Under the pieces are notes generated by a model, which saw nothing but the letters and a program-made list of their open reading frames with translations, ran no database searches and was not told where the DNA came from. The translations under genes and the position numbers were made by a program. DNA of 64,000 bases from DATFVA01 sp963832355. Its GTDB lineage: Bacteria > Bacteroidota > Ignavibacteria > Ignavibacteriales > Ignavibacteriaceae. Positions 62,989 through 64,000 of the stretch are shown here, piece by piece. Position 1 is the first letter of the stretch. Each line of letters opens with the position of its first letter. The DNA lies in the NCBI GenBank assembly GCA_963832355.1, contig CAWHTX010000014.1:372001-436000 (forward strand), written 5' to 3'.

Positions 62989-64000
62989 ATGAGAACTTGG
63001 GTACACGCTGGATTCTTTTTTTTACTGGCAACTCTTGTGATAGTCCTGAATGGCCAGTCCTTCAGCCAGCATAAAAGCAATGCCGGCACCAAAATATTAA
63101 AAGAGGGTAACAAAACCGCGGTACAAACTATTCCTGAATTAAACACATCAGAAAATAATTACATACCAAATCAACAACTGAAAAGTACGGAAGCTACGGG
63201 TGACAGGTATGTAATGGGTGGGAGTGAACTGTGGTCAGCGACAGACGGAGCTGCCATTGCTAATTATACCGAACTCAATTCAGACGGCACAATTCCTGTC
63301 GTCGGTTGGGGTTTGAATAGTATGAGGGTATCAAGATATACTGAAGTAAACAATACACCTCAGTGGGAATATCCAACCGCACCGAATGACCCGGCAGTTG
63401 ATGTGGCAGATAACTTTACTGCCGTAACAAGAGGGACAGAATTTGATATCCTTGATAATGCAACCGGAAATATTTTATTCCAGAATATCATGCCTGATAC
63501 ACTTTATGCTAACTTTGCCGCTATTTCGCGGGATGGAAACCAGGCTGTTTTTCTTGCACAGGCTACCGGCAACGGTAATACTTCAGTTGCTTATTCGGTA
63601 GATCTTAGCGGAACGCCGGCGGTAAACTGGACCATGGAAATACCCGCAACTGAAATCACTAACTGGGCAGGCGTAAATATATCAAAAGATGGTTCTACTG
63701 TTGTGGTAAACGGACGTTATCACCTTTATGTACTAAACAGTGCCGACGGTTCCCTGATATGGGATCATTTTGTGAGCAATACTGAATCACCTGCAGGCAT
63801 AAGCGGCGACGGAACAGTCATCGCAACCGCTGATAACAGCGGATTTGTACAGACATGGATTTATGATTCGGGTGCCGGTGAATATTACCTGCTGTGGCAG
63901 TACAGGGTTCCTGCGGGTATTTATACAAACTGGGCTTCATCTGTTGCAGTTTCTGCCGATGGAAGTACAGTTGCTGCAGGCACGCTGATGTTTCTTTCCT
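62989..64000 (+). CDS. Large secreted beta-propeller-like protein, C-terminus cut by window edge
   Basis: An open frame of about 337 residues runs to the window edge from an ATG preceded by GGAGG. It begins with a signal peptide (MRTWVHAGFFFLLATLVIVL, then NGQSFSQ). From about residue 70 there are repeated segments with VSADGSTVAAGT, ISRDGNQAVFLAQ, ISKDGSTVVVNG and ISGDGTVIATADN, typical of PQQ- or WD-like propeller blades. T9SS-exported proteins of this kind are common in Ignavibacteria; a sorting domain would lie beyond the window. Function is unknown. Confidence 0.8.
   Translation, partial: MRTWVHAGFFFLLATLVIVLNGQSFSQHKSNAGTKILKEGNKTAVQTIPELNTSENNYIPNQQLKSTEATGDRYVMGGSELWSATDGAAIANYTELNSDGTIPVVGWGLNSMRVSRYTEVNNTPQWEYPTAPNDPAVDVADNFTAVTRGTEFDILDNATGNILFQNIMPDTLYANFAAISRDGNQAVFLAQATGNGNTSVAYSVDLSGTPAVNWTMEIPATEITNWAGVNISKDGSTVVVNGRYHLYVLNSADGSLIWDHFVSNTESPAGISGDGTVIATADNSGFVQTWIYDSGAGEYYLLWQYRVPAGIYTNWASSVAVSADGSTVAAGTLMFLS

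Overview
The window reads as a chromosomal segment of a Bacteroidota/Chlorobi-lineage bacterium, most likely of the class Ignavibacteria. This placement is an inference. It rests on secreted proteins ending in a type IX secretion (T9SS) sorting domain with the NYPNPFNP signature, a PorV-like outer-membrane protein and TonB-dependent receptors with CarboxypepD_reg-like N-termini. It also rests on a GWxTD-domain protein, an eleven-gene nuo operon lacking nuoEFG, atpDC standing apart from other ATP-synthase genes, and three promoters of the Bacteroidetes form TTTG/TTG-N19-20-TAnnTTTG. I saw no rRNA, tRNA, CRISPR array, insertion sequence or phage gene. Almost all of the window is coding.

Layout. 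1-1849 (-): 5' part of a TonB-dependent receptor running off the window edge. 2224-9195 (+): acetate module made of a SatP-type transporter, acetyl-CoA synthetase, a Pat-like protein acetyltransferase fused to a catalytically degenerate acyl-CoA-synthetase scaffold, AcuB (CBS+ACT) and AcuC (deacetylase). Together these look like acetate uptake and activation plus reversible lysine acetylation of Acs. 9499-17315 (+): DUF1697 gene, then a 2-oxoacid dehydrogenase/lipoylation block (lpd, lipB, fused E1 alpha-beta, E2, lipA). 17635-30809 (+): seven genes for exported or outer-membrane proteins. The last five (lipoprotein, TonB receptor, PorV-like, NHL lipoprotein, secreted phospholipase-D-fold enzyme) are translationally coupled; this is the best candidate here for an undescribed system. 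30949-32780 (+): atpD, atpC.

32937-36609 (-): iscR-like, iscS, a small unknown, iscA, Mn-type sodA and a Lon-N-domain protein. 36678-47159 (-): nuoABCDHIJKLMN. 47745-58604 (+): an unknown helical protein, GDP-mannose pyrophosphorylase, an RpiB/LacA-like isomerase with an EutQ-like N-terminus, pyrK-pyrD, folC, rho, a GWxTD protein, pdxA, a methyltransferase and an ftsE-like ATPase. 58585-62274 (-): adk, a frameshifted tadA, a small membrane protein, a radical SAM protein and a small secreted protein. An array of six 11-bp direct repeats lies near 60.2 kb. 62418-64000 (+): a stand-alone receiver domain and the start of a large secreted beta-propeller-like protein.

Main points for follow-up: the acetylation module and its degenerate Pat scaffold, the coupled surface operon with the PLD enzyme, the single-base frameshift in the normally essential tadA, the 7+4 bp repeat array, and the LacA-like isomerase with a microcompartment-type N-terminus.
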